Part shown: positions 17,459-23,328 of the stretch, piece by piece | Position numbering within the stretch: the stretch's first letter is position 1 | Layout: every line of letters begins with the position of its first letter | Translations under genes and position numbers: made by a program | The notes under the pieces: model-generated | Databases searched by the model: none | What the model was told of the DNA's origin: nothing | The model's input: only the letters and a program-made list of their open reading frames with translations | Virus record (IMG/VR): IMGVR_UViG_3300025128_000046 | Coordinates: 1 to 56,026 of that record | Reading direction: 5' to 3' (one strand) | Length of the DNA: 56,026 nt | DNA from: a virus

Positions 17459-17894
17459 TGTTCACCCTATTGCTCCCCAACCGTTTAAAATTAACTTTAT
17501 TTGGTAATCCTAATTCTTTTCTTAGGTTATCCAATCTCTTAATTGCAATACGTGTACCACCAAAAGGACATATCACATCTATCAACCAAAGGTTATCTCC
17601 ACTGTTCCAATCGTGTGGTTGAATCTTTCTTGTTCGATTTTTATAACCTTCTTCAGCTTCTTCTGGTAACATTGCCCAACTTGCATAACAGAGTGGAACT
17701 TCTTCATCTACATATATTCTATATTGATTTAACCTTAGTGGTGGTATAACCAATCGTTGTATATCTCTTATAGTCCAATTCTCATGTTTAACAGACAATG
17801 ATAATATAAATAATACCTTTTCTAAATCACTTCGATAATCGTGTTGCAATAATCTCTTCTGCCTTTGGTAGTAATCTAATACCACAGTACCCAA
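17442..17894 (-). CDS. HlyC-family lysine acyltransferase
   Basis: 150 residues. Residues 34-112 align by eye with E. coli HlyC, the enzyme that moves fatty acyl chains from acyl-ACP to lysines of pro-haemolysin: KHENW here against HRNW, RLNQYRIY against RANQYALL, YASWAMLPEEAE against YCSWANLSLENE, DWNSGDNLWLIDVICPFGG against DWTSGDRKWFIDWIAPFG. The two catalytic residues of HlyC, His23 and Asp92, correspond to His37 and Asp106, with the same spacing of 69 residues. No RTX toxin or type I exporter is in the window. It overlaps both neighbours and lies between terminase and the repeat protein, so the substrate is probably a phage or host protein. Family assignment is strong; substrate is unknown. 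Confidence 0.85.
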   Translation of the reverse strand: MGTVVLDYYQRQKRLLQHDYRSDLEKVLFILSLSVKHENWTIRDIQRLVIPPLRLNQYRIYVDEEVPLCYASWAMLPEEAEEGYKNRTRKIQPHDWNSGDNLWLIDVICPFGGTRIAIKRLDNLRKELGLPNKVNFKRLGSNRVNNVERI

Positions 17895-18120
17895 TCATGA
17901 ATGCTATGGCTGGACCCCAAGTCATATCCAAGGCCCAATGTTTCATTATGGGTGGTATAAACCACTCTGCAGCTATCCACCCCACTATAATTGCAAGACC
18001 AACATCTTTTATAGCGGTCCAATTAAAATTCTTTTTTGTTAATACATTGGTTGCACCGCCTACTCCACTGGAAAGAATACAACATGTTTTAGCTCCAAGC
18101 GTTTGAATTAACCACTCCAT
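17827..18120 (-). CDS. Small multi-pass membrane protein (holin candidate)
   Basis: 97 residues with hydrophobic segments at about 10-27 (weak), 38-55 (DVGLAIIVGWIAAEWFIPP) and 66-83 (WGPAIAFMIGYCGIRLL), then a charged C-terminus. Size and topology fit a class I/II holin, but a second holin-like gene exists at 41095-41505. It is the first gene behind the promoter at 18174-18202 with a TAAGGAGAC ribosome site, and overlaps the acyltransferase by 68 bases. A membrane partner for that enzyme is an alternative. Confidence 0.6.
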   Translation of the reverse strand: MEWLIQTLGAKTCCILSSGVGGATNVLTKKNFNWTAIKDVGLAIIVGWIAAEWFIPPIMKHWALDMTWGPAIAFMIGYCGIRLLPKAEEIIATRLSK

Positions 18121-18173
18121 TGTTTGTCTCCTTATTAGATTGTTACCATATAAAACCTATTTTTGTTTATACT

Positions 18174-18202
18174 ATTATATCACATTTTTACTCTGAATGC
18201 AA
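18174..18202 (-). promoter_or_regulatory. Late promoter P2
   Basis: Minus-strand TTGCAT, 17 bases, TATAAT, followed by AGTATA. The -35 box lies at the very end of the terminase gene. Start near 18167 leaves a leader of about 47 bases with a clear ribosome site for the membrane protein at 18120. It probably drives acyltransferase, repeat protein and portal. Confidence 0.8.
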
Positions 18203-18203
18203 A

Positions 18204-19748
18204 TCAGAAGGTCCAATAAGTTTTTTTCTTCTCTGTTACTTCATCATCATAATGTGGGTCATCGGGGTGTACCATATGCCAAGACTCCTTCATATAGTGT
18301 ATAGCCATTGTCATGGCATCCACTTGGTCATCGTGAGCCGCATTGGGAAATCTTAGTAATTCTTCAATCAGTTCATCTGACCACTTCTTGTTATTGGGTA
18401 TCCACATTCTACCAGCTTCTATGATAGGTGAGGCCGCATATACTCTTGACACCTTATCTCTATCTGGATTGTACTCCAGTACAGGTAGTCCACCTCTACG
18501 CATATCCTGTATAAGTGATTGCCCACTGGCCTTCTTCTCCACCATACATACATCTGGCTGGTGTTCATTGTAGAGTTTCTGTGCCAGCTTTCTCAGTTCT
18601 GGATATTCAAACCTACCTCTAATGTTTCCCAACAATATCATGTGCGGTACAAAATCCTCATATCCAATCTCATCCTGATTGTACATGGAGAATATACCCC
18701 ATGTCTGTATGACACTGTAATCAGCCGTGGTCTTGGTAGAGAATGCCGTATCATAGGTTTGAACTATGAAATCACATGTTGGCGGCTCCTCATATTCCCA
18801 ATACTTGAGCCATTTCTTTTTGATGATACCACCCTCTTCTGGAGTGGGGTCTTGCATGTAGAGAGCATTCCAGTATCGGCTACCATTACTTGCTTTAATC
18901 TCGCTCTCGTCCATTCTCAGGATATCATCGCTCTTCCACTCTGGAAAATAGCTGGAGCCTACAGGGAGTCCCAAGAGTTCTGACGCATCATCGTCCACCC
19001 ACGCAGGTATTCTAATAACTTCCCACGGGATTGTTTCAAACTCTCCCATATTCTCCTGTTGTTTTAGCAACCAGCCACATAGGTCATCATAGTGGTAGCG
19101 TGTATTGATAATAACTATAGAGCCGTTGGGCATAATACGGGTTCTTAGTCCAGCAGGGTACCACTCCTTGATATATCTCCTACCTGATGCACTGATTGCG
19201 TCCTCTTCAGACATCACATCATCCAATATAGCAATATGTGCGCCCCTACCAGCTATTTGAGAGCGTACACCAGCAGCATAGTACGTCCCATTCTGGTTTG
19301 TCTTCCACTTACCAGCGGCTCTTACGTCGCTCCTTAAAGAGACTCCTTTAAATATCTTTTGAAATTCTTCTGTATTCACCACATCTCTAACAGACCGTCC
19401 AAAGTCACTGGATAACTGGTCACTATGGGATACAGTCAGTATCTCATGTTCAGGGTTCCTTCCAATATACCAAGCAGGAAAGAGTTTAGAACAGATAACA
19501 GACTTAGAAGACCGTGGTGGAAGAAATACCATCAGCCGTTTTATCTTACCAGACTCTAAATCCTTTAGTTTATCTGATATAACTTCGATATGTCTACCCA
19601 TCCTCCAATCAGATACCAGCATTGGAGCCATCATCCTAACAAATGTAATGAAATCTGTTTTAGATTGTTGATTTACTTTTTGGTCTAACAATCCTTTTAG
19701 ATTAATAAAGGGTTGTAGATACTCATTAGTGCTTTCTAGTATATTCAT
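18204..19748 (-). CDS. Terminase large subunit
   Basis: 514 residues from the ATG at 19748; a GTG-initiated form 15 bases longer would place its start inside the -10 box. The ATPase carries PPRSSKS (about 77-83) as the Walker A-like motif and HIAILDDV as Walker B. The nuclease carries QTYDTAF (Asp), MVEKKASG (Glu) and AAHDDQVDAM (Asp), the RNase H-like acid set of phage terminases. The protein cuts concatemers and pumps DNA through the portal. The start codon sits six bases after a perfect TATAAT, so the mRNA is probably leaderless. The small subunit is far away on the other strand (41855-42307). Confidence 0.93.
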   Translation of the reverse strand: MNILESTNEYLQPFINLKGLLDQKVNQQSKTDFITFVRMMAPMLVSDWRMGRHIEVISDKLKDLESGKIKRLMVFLPPRSSKSVICSKLFPAWYIGRNPEHEILTVSHSDQLSSDFGRSVRDVVNTEEFQKIFKGVSLRSDVRAAGKWKTNQNGTYYAAGVRSQIAGRGAHIAILDDVMSEEDAISASGRRYIKEWYPAGLRTRIMPNGSIVIINTRYHYDDLCGWLLKQQENMGEFETIPWEVIRIPAWVDDDASELLGLPVGSSYFPEWKSDDILRMDESEIKASNGSRYWNALYMQDPTPEEGGIIKKKWLKYWEYEEPPTCDFIVQTYDTAFSTKTTADYSVIQTWGIFSMYNQDEIGYEDFVPHMILLGNIRGRFEYPELRKLAQKLYNEHQPDVCMVEKKASGQSLIQDMRRGGLPVLEYNPDRDKVSRVYAASPIIEAGRMWIPNNKKWSDELIEELLRFPNAAHDDQVDAMTMAIHYMKESWHMVHPDDPHYDDEVTEKKKTYWTF

Positions 19749-19754
19749 AGTACT

Positions 19755-19783
19755 ATTATACACTAAAAAATACTAATATGCAA
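19755..19783 (-). promoter_or_regulatory. Late promoter P1, probably leaderless terminase mRNA
   Basis: Minus-strand TTGCAT, 17 bases, TATAAT, then AGTACT and the terminase ATG. Transcription normally begins about seven bases after the -10, which is the A of the ATG. No ribosome site exists upstream. Confidence 0.8.
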
Positions 19784-19819
19784 ATATAATATTAATAAAA
19801 ATAATAATAATATAAATTA

Positions 19820-19839
19820 AAGTTACTTTAAAGTAACTT
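19820..19839. promoter_or_regulatory. 20-bp perfect palindrome (operator-like)
   Basis: AAGTTACTTTAAAGTAACTT is identical on both strands. It lies about 37 bases upstream of the -35 of the terminase promoter and at the edge of the AT-rich stretch. This fits a dimeric repressor/activator site or an origin-protein site. Confidence 0.6.
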
Positions 19840-19883
19840 AATAGCCGCTTCTAAAAATATTTTGATTATAGACCCTTGATTTT

Positions 19884-19912
19884 TTGAGAATATCTGTCAG
19901 TGGTATTATATA
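19884..19912 (+). promoter_or_regulatory. Possible early promoter
   Basis: TTGAGA, 17 bases, TATATA on the plus strand. Both boxes are imperfect, but the location (start near 19919) would place the hairpin chain in the 5' leader of the first early gene. Weak evidence. Confidence 0.3.
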
Positions 19913-19996
19913 TATATAGCATGCGTGTGTGTTTTTTCCCCCTACCCCCAATGTTCTTGTTCTGTTCTGCCCCAAATGACTCCGTAGGAGTCCCAT

Positions 19997-20048
19997 CTAA
20001 CTCTGTAGAAAACCCTGAAGTTCTTACGAAGGGTTTTCAAAGAGTTAG
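19997..20048 (+). promoter_or_regulatory. Two-tier hairpin, loop related to the early hairpin family
   Basis: Outer arms CTAACTCT/AGAGTTAG and inner arms AAAACCCT/AGGGTTTT close the loop GAAGTTCTTACGA, which shares GTTCTTACGA with the loop at 20532-20565. The stem sequence is entirely different, as expected if loop and fold matter. Confidence 0.6.
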
Positions 20049-20284
20049 TAGGAACTTTTCAGCCAATTCTGTTGCAAATTTGTCACAGTTCCTGTGGAAA
20101 TCATCCGAAGGATGGGCAGAATGGCACAATGTCTACTCTGTAGAAACTTGGCAGAATATGTTAAGCCCTTGAGATTGTTATACAATCTAACACATTGCCT
20201 CACATTGAGCAACTACGTTGCCATGACGAGATGCAAAGCATCTTGACGAGGCTTGACAAAGCCAAGACGATATACTAATTAATA

Positions 20285-20315
20285 TCTTTAGTAGAGTATC
20301 TTACGATACTAAAGA
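20285..20315 (+). promoter_or_regulatory. Early hairpin H1
   Basis: TCTTTAGTA / TACTAAAGA (9 bp, extendable to 15 with one mismatch through the flanking TTAAT sequences) around the loop GAGTATCTTACGA. It precedes the first small early gene by 45 bases. Confidence 0.7.
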
Positions 20316-20360
20316 GATTAATTAGATTATAACTTCAACCAACCAACTGGAGAACTTGTT

Positions 20361-20525
20361 ATGGATATTACCCAATTACAATTTGAAATTGACCAATTTC
20401 TAAACGGTGAGTTTGATGTATTCACAAGCTTGTGTGGCAACGGTATCGACCTTCATAACCGCTTTGGTTATGTTGCAACATACGACGACGCGGAAGATGT
20501 TTGCCACGAGCTTTTCAAAAATTAA
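20361..20525 (+). CDS. Hypothetical early protein, 54 residues
   Basis: ATG 20361 to TAA 20523-20525; begins MDITQLQFEIDQFLNGEFD and ends EDVCHELFKN. Preceded by GGAGAACTTGTT as ribosome site and followed directly by hairpin H2. First gene of the early arm. Acidic; no family recognised. Confidence 0.65.
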   Translation: MDITQLQFEIDQFLNGEFDVFTSLCGNGIDLHNRFGYVATYDDAEDVCHELFKN

Positions 20526-20531
20526 TTAAAA

Positions 20532-20565
20532 GCCCTGTAGTAGAGTTCTTACGATACTACAGGGC
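20532..20565 (+). promoter_or_regulatory. Early hairpin H2
   Basis: GCCCTGTAGTA / TACTACAGGGC (11 bp, perfect) around GAGTTCTTACGA. TTAATTAA flanks both sides, and the right flank runs directly into the ribosome site AAAGGAGA of the next gene. Confidence 0.75.
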
Positions 20566-20586
20566 GTTAATTAAAGGAGAAGACTA

Positions 20587-20751
20587 ATGAGTGATTTATA
20601 TAACGATTATCTCTTTGCAAAAGAGGAAGCTAAAGCTTGTGGACAAGAATTTGTTAGCTATGAAGAATGGATAGGTGAAGAAAGTCCAAAAGAAAAAGCA
20701 CAACATAAACAACAGCTTATCTATGATAATGATGAGTATGATTTATATTAA
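20587..20751 (+). CDS. Hypothetical early protein, 54 residues
   Basis: ATG 20587, TAA 20749-20751; begins MSDLYNDYLFAKEEAKACGQ, ends DNDEYDLY. Strongly acidic C-terminus. Ribosome site AAAGGAGA sits eight bases before the start, right after H2. Small acidic early proteins are often host-takeover factors; that is inference. Confidence 0.65.
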   Translation: MSDLYNDYLFAKEEAKACGQEFVSYEEWIGEESPKEKAQHKQQLIYDNDEYDLY

Positions 20752-20772
20752 TTAAATATAGGAGAATTTGTT

Positions 20773-20997
20773 ATGATAGACATGGCCCCAGAAGTTTACA
20801 ACTTCAGAGCAGCAGCTACACGGTCAGCCCTGAAACTTTGGACAAAGCATGGCATAAAGCCAAATCGCTGGACTAAAATGAGAGACTTGCTAGATATAGC
20901 AACAGTTTACACTGGAGTTACTTATAAGATAAGTAAGAAAGACCAGCTTAGAGCTTTGGAAGATTTAACAAAATGGATTGAGGAATGCAAAGCATGA
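20773..20997 (+). CDS. Hypothetical early protein, 74 residues
   Basis: Basic helical protein (NFRAAATRSALKLWTKHGIK, later ALEDLTKWIEECKA) with a good ribosome site (TAGGAGAA). Its stop overlaps the next start (ATGA). A small nucleic-acid-binding protein is possible; family not recognised. Confidence 0.65.
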   Translation: MIDMAPEVYNFRAAATRSALKLWTKHGIKPNRWTKMRDLLDIATVYTGVTYKISKKDQLRALEDLTKWIEECKA

Positions 20998-21182
20998 TTG
21001 AAAAAATAGCAGTAACATTAGGAATATTAATTGGGATATTCCTTATATTGAGTGGAACATTGCTACCCTTTGACCTCACTTTACAAGTGTTATTGAGCTT
21101 GATGGGAATGGTAATTATAGTAACTTGCACAGTCTACTTAGACTATGTGATATGTAACAACAAATACTTTGGAGATGGCTAA
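20994..21182 (+). CDS. Small two-helix membrane protein
   Basis: 62 residues with two hydrophobic segments (VTLGILIGIFLILSGTLLPF and LLSLMGMVIIVTCTVYLDY). I chose the ATG at 20994, nine bases after AGGA and overlapping the previous stop, over the ATG at 20985, which has no space for a ribosome site. Function unknown; an early inner-membrane protein. Confidence 0.65.
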   Translation: MIEKIAVTLGILIGIFLILSGTLLPFDLTLQVLLSLMGMVIIVTCTVYLDYVICNNKYFGDG

Positions 21183-21184
21183 TT

Positions 21185-21222
21185 GATGCCCATAGTAGAA
21201 CTTTAGTGATACTATGGGTATC
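21185..21222 (+). promoter_or_regulatory. Early hairpin H3
   Basis: CCCATAGTA / TACTATGGG (9 bp, 13 with flanking GATG/TATC including one G-U pair) around the loop GAACTTTAGTGA. It lies 67 bases before the next start codon. Confidence 0.7.
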
Positions 21223-21288
21223 TATTAGGTATTAACAGCCTAACCCAAGCCAGTGGGGTTTGACATTGGCAACTAATCGGAGATTAAA

Positions 21289-21501
21289 ATGGAAAAAGTA
21301 TTTGATGTTTACCAAGGTAAAAAGTGGATAGAGCTAAAGCAAAAGGAAAAGGGTGACAGGTCACTTTTTGATAAAGCTGTTGAAGCTGGCAAAGCCATTC
21401 GTATTCGTGGACTAGCCAATAATGGCAAGGAGTTCTTCAAAGTCATTAAGAATGCTGACGTATTACCAGAAGGTGAGCCACTGTCGCAACGGGCAGTGTA
21501 G
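21289..21501 (+). CDS. Hypothetical early protein, 70 residues
   Basis: Basic, compact (VFDVYQGKKWIELKQKEKGD, then ANNGKEFFKVIKNADVLPEG), with ribosome site CGGAGA. Could be a small beta-sheet domain. No family recognised. Confidence 0.65.
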   Translation: MEKVFDVYQGKKWIELKQKEKGDRSLFDKAVEAGKAIRIRGLANNGKEFFKVIKNADVLPEGEPLSQRAV

Positions 21502-21522
21502 TTGCTATATATTAATTAAATG

Positions 21523-21554
21523 CCCTGTAGTAGAACTATAGTGATACTACAGGG
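21523..21554 (+). promoter_or_regulatory. Early hairpin H4
   Basis: CCCTGTAGTA / TACTACAGGG around GAACTATAGTGA. The stem is like H2, the loop like H3. TTAATTAA on the left and ATTAATTAAAGGAGA on the right lead into the next gene. Confidence 0.75.
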
Positions 21555-21576
21555 TATTAATTAAAGGAGATGAATA

Positions 21577-21735
21577 ATGGACAGCACAGTATTAGAAGTT
21601 TATGTGAGAACCTTTTTTACAACACTTAAAAGTGATGAGCCAGAATTGTACAACAAAACCATGCGTTTATTCAAAGCTGGTAAAGGTGACGTAGTACGAG
21701 ACATCATGTGGGAAGTTTTCAGCAAAGGAAAATAA
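21577..21735 (+). CDS. Hypothetical early protein, 52 residues
   Basis: ATG 21577, TAA 21733-21735; MDSTVLEVYVRTFFTTL then FKAGKGDVVRDIMWEVFSK. Helical, near neutral. Ribosome site AAAGGAGA eight bases upstream, behind H4. Confidence 0.65.
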   Translation: MDSTVLEVYVRTFFTTLKSDEPELYNKTMRLFKAGKGDVVRDIMWEVFSKGK

Positions 21736-21736
21736 A

Positions 21737-22330
21737 ATGTTTGCAGAACATCAACCTCTTATTAGAGAATATGCCATGCAATCAGCAGATAATACCGCTG
21801 ACGTTGGCTATTTTGTATTGGCAACAATACAACAACAGTTTAGCGTAGTGCGCGATAGCTATTGGGATATGAAAGACAAAGGGCTTGATAGTAAGTTTGC
21901 ATGGGGTAGTAAAGCCGCTGGTATGAAACGTATACAGGCAACAAAAGAAAGTATATATAAAGACATGTTTGGATATTCTCAATCCAATGCAGAACTTTTA
22001 CTAGCCATCGCGTCTATACCTGGACTGGGATTAGTAAAAGCTGGTTTTTATATTCAGCTATGCACTGGATACATGGGTTGCCTAGATGTACACAACCTAA
22101 AAAGATTTGGACTAGACAGAAAAACCTTTCTAGTACCAGAAAGTTTGAGTTGGGAGACAGCTTTAGGAAAAGCTAATATGTATTTGGAAACTATAGAAAA
22201 ATGTGGTGGCAGTGAGTACCTATGGGATAGCTGGTGCGACTACATAGCCGCGCTGTATCCAAAGAAGTTTAAAAATGGTGAGCATGTATCGCAATGCCAC
22301 GTTGATTATTTAATTAATAGGAAGGATTAA
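21737..22330 (+). CDS. Helix-hairpin-helix protein
   Basis: 197 residues. Residues 84-127 (LLLAIASIPGLGLVKAGFYI then GYMGCLDVHNLKRFGL) have the IPGLGLVKA pattern of a helix-hairpin-helix DNA-binding motif followed by a conserved GC-DVHN segment seen in related phage proteins. No catalytic Lys/Asp pair of a HhH-GPD glycosylase can be confidently named. Probably binds DNA; role in replication or repair is inferred. Confidence 0.6.
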   Translation: MFAEHQPLIREYAMQSADNTADVGYFVLATIQQQFSVVRDSYWDMKDKGLDSKFAWGSKAAGMKRIQATKESIYKDMFGYSQSNAELLLAIASIPGLGLVKAGFYIQLCTGYMGCLDVHNLKRFGLDRKTFLVPESLSWETALGKANMYLETIEKCGGSEYLWDSWCDYIAALYPKKFKNGEHVSQCHVDYLINRKD

Positions 22331-22333
22331 ACA

Positions 22334-22549
22334 ATGAGCAACAAAATAACTTTTATGGAAAAAGAAATTAAAAATAAAATGGTAAGAATAAAATGGAATA
22401 GTACCACTTTAAAAAGCGTAGGTACATACATAGACGATGAAGAGAGGCCATTTTTATTTACTACATCAAGAGTTGAAATTGGCCCCAATACCGCGTATGA
22501 TATAGCAGAAGCACACTTGAAAGCAGTAGAAGACCTACTGTTAATTTAA
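22334..22549 (+). CDS. Hypothetical early protein, 71 residues
   Basis: Begins MSNKITFMEKEIKNKMVRIK and has a beta-rich middle; the stop at 22547-22549 touches the base of hairpin H5. No family recognised. Confidence 0.6.
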   Translation: MSNKITFMEKEIKNKMVRIKWNSTTLKSVGTYIDDEERPFLFTTSRVEIGPNTAYDIAEAHLKAVEDLLLI

Positions 22550-22584
22550 GTAACTTAGTAGAGTATCTTACGATACTAAGTTAC
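22550..22584 (+). promoter_or_regulatory. Early hairpin H5
   Basis: GTAACTTAGTA / TACTAAGTTAC (11 bp, perfect) around GAGTATCTTACGA, the same loop as H1 with a different outer stem. GTTAATTAAGGAGA follows directly and serves the next gene. Confidence 0.75.
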
Positions 22585-22603
22585 GTTAATTAAGGAGATG
22601 CCG

Positions 22604-22753
22604 ATGAGCAACCAACACAATGACGCTATCAAGGAAATGTTATTTGAAGTAGCCATGACTACATTAGTGAGCAACGGTGAGCCAGATAATGAAAAGACAG
22701 AGTTAAAAGCTATTAAAATTGTAGCCCAAGAATGGGAAAATTATGGAGACTAA
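22604..22753 (+). CDS. Hypothetical early protein, 49 residues
   Basis: ATG 22604, TAA 22751-22753; MSNQHNDAIKEMLFEVAMTT, acidic helical. Ribosome site AAGGAGA behind H5. Family not recognised. Confidence 0.65.
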   Translation: MSNQHNDAIKEMLFEVAMTTLVSNGEPDNEKTELKAIKIVAQEWENYGD

Positions 22754-22757
22754 TAGT

Positions 22758-22910
22758 ATGTTAACACAAATAACATTGAATGACTTTGAAACTGATGAAC
22801 GCCTGATAATAAGTGAGATAGTAGTTAATAAATTAAAAGGTGTAGAAGATTTTTGGGTGGACACAAATTTTTTAACATGGCATATTGTTGTAGAAAGAGA
22901 AGGAGAATAG
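22758..22910 (+). CDS. Hypothetical early protein, 50 residues
   Basis: ATG 22758, TAG 22908-22910; MLTQITLNDFETDERLIISE, acidic with a DFWVD segment. Closely spaced to both neighbours, in the same direction. Function unknown. Confidence 0.6.
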   Translation: MLTQITLNDFETDERLIISEIVVNKLKGVEDFWVDTNFLTWHIVVEREGE

Positions 22911-22911
22911 T

Positions 22912-23187
22912 ATGAGAAAGAAAAATCCATTTGGCAGGAGCCAATCACATGACAAACCATACGCTATTTATAAAAATAACTATGGTTGGGAGTGGCGTGT
23001 ATTAAAAACATACCAGCATCCCGATAATGAAAAGTCTAATGAGTACGCGAGGTGGTTTGTATCAGCTACCTCACCTCTAATGCACGACGGAGGTTATGAA
23101 ATGGGTGACAATTATTCTAATGAGATATTAGAAAATGCTTATCTTGAATCCTCATCACCAGAATGGAAAGAACATTATAAAAGTTAA
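22912..23187 (+). CDS. Hypothetical early protein, 91 residues
   Basis: Hydrophilic, Tyr/Trp-rich (YAIYKNNYGWEWRVLKTYQH; EYARWFVSATSPLMHDGG). It has the strongest ribosome site of this group (AAGGAGAA). Its stop codon forms the left edge of the structured RNA at 23187. Similar unnamed proteins are found in marine phages. Confidence 0.65.
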   Translation: MRKKNPFGRSQSHDKPYAIYKNNYGWEWRVLKTYQHPDNEKSNEYARWFVSATSPLMHDGGYEMGDNYSNEILENAYLESSSPEWKEHYKS

Positions 23188-23316
23188 GGTGTAAGGGGGT
23201 TTCTTTAGAGTAATGGTCCTTACACCTACCTCCTATGCTACCATTACTCTTGGTTGGGTGTTTGTTAAACTACTCACTACGTTATGGCCTTGTGCTGTAG
23301 CGTAGTGAGGCTTTTA
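23187..23316 (+). ncRNA. Structured 5' leader: pseudoknot-like pair of stems plus terminator-like hairpin
   Basis: Stem 1 pairs AGGTGTAAGG (23187-23196) with CCTTACACCT (23218-23227). Stem 2 pairs AGAGTAATGGT (23207-23217) with ACCATTACTCT (23240-23250). The stems interleave (5'1, 5'2, 3'1, 3'2) with no base between 5'2 and 3'1, the geometry of an H-type pseudoknot with coaxial stems; loops are 10 and 12 bases. If they cannot form together they are mutually exclusive hairpins, i.e. a switch. A small GTTT-GTT-AAAC hairpin follows (23260-23270), then CTCACTACG (23273-23281) with CGTAGTGAG (23301-23309) and GCTTTT, which looks like a terminator before the next gene. No known riboswitch consensus was matched. 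Confidence 0.65.
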
Positions 23317-23328
23317 AAAGGGAGAGAC

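Larger units (their letters stand above)
19764..20360. other. Divergent intergenic region; candidate origin and early leader
   Basis: About 600 bases without a convincing gene between the two arms. From left to right: an extremely AT-rich stretch (about 19765-19820), a 20-bp palindrome, a polypyrimidine stretch near 19931-19950, then a chain of short hairpins: 19978-19992 (GACTCC-GTA-GGAGTC), 19997-20048, 20084-20096 (CACAG-TTC-CTGTG), 20102-20114 (CATCC-GAA-GGATG), 20172-20188 (AGATTGT-TAT-ACAATCT), 20229-20243 (AGATGC-AAA-GCATCT), 20250-20263 (GGCTT-GACA-AAGCC) and 20285-20315. A 12-base direct repeat ACTCTGTAGAAA is at 20000 and 20135; GGCAGAAT is at 20115 and 20150; GACGA occurs three times around 20225-20270. 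Origin and regulatory function are inferred from location. Confidence 0.55.

Noticed and set aside
17442-17894. RTX toxin operon
   Set aside because: No glycine-rich calcium-binding nonapeptide repeats, ABC exporter or membrane fusion protein in the window; the glycine-rich stretch at 55290-56026 is of fibre-tip type.
19900-20172. 90-residue open frame on the plus strand in the divergent region
   Set aside because: No ribosome site, odd composition (Pro/Phe-rich start, Ser/Val/Asn later), and it runs across several hairpins and direct repeats that explain the sequence better.
19978-20263. N4-type hairpin promoters read by a virion RNA polymerase
   Set aside because: Loops of three bases look similar, but no protein in the window has RNA polymerase motifs or the size of the N4 enzyme.
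20250-20276. TTGACA at 20253 with TATACT at 20271 as an early promoter
   Set aside because: The spacing is 12 bases, too short for a sigma70 promoter, and TTGACA overlaps a GGCTT/AAGCC hairpin.
23160-23250. Programmed frameshift driven by the pseudoknot
   Set aside because: No slippery heptamer before the stop of the upstream gene, and no long frame continues in the -1 or +1 direction.
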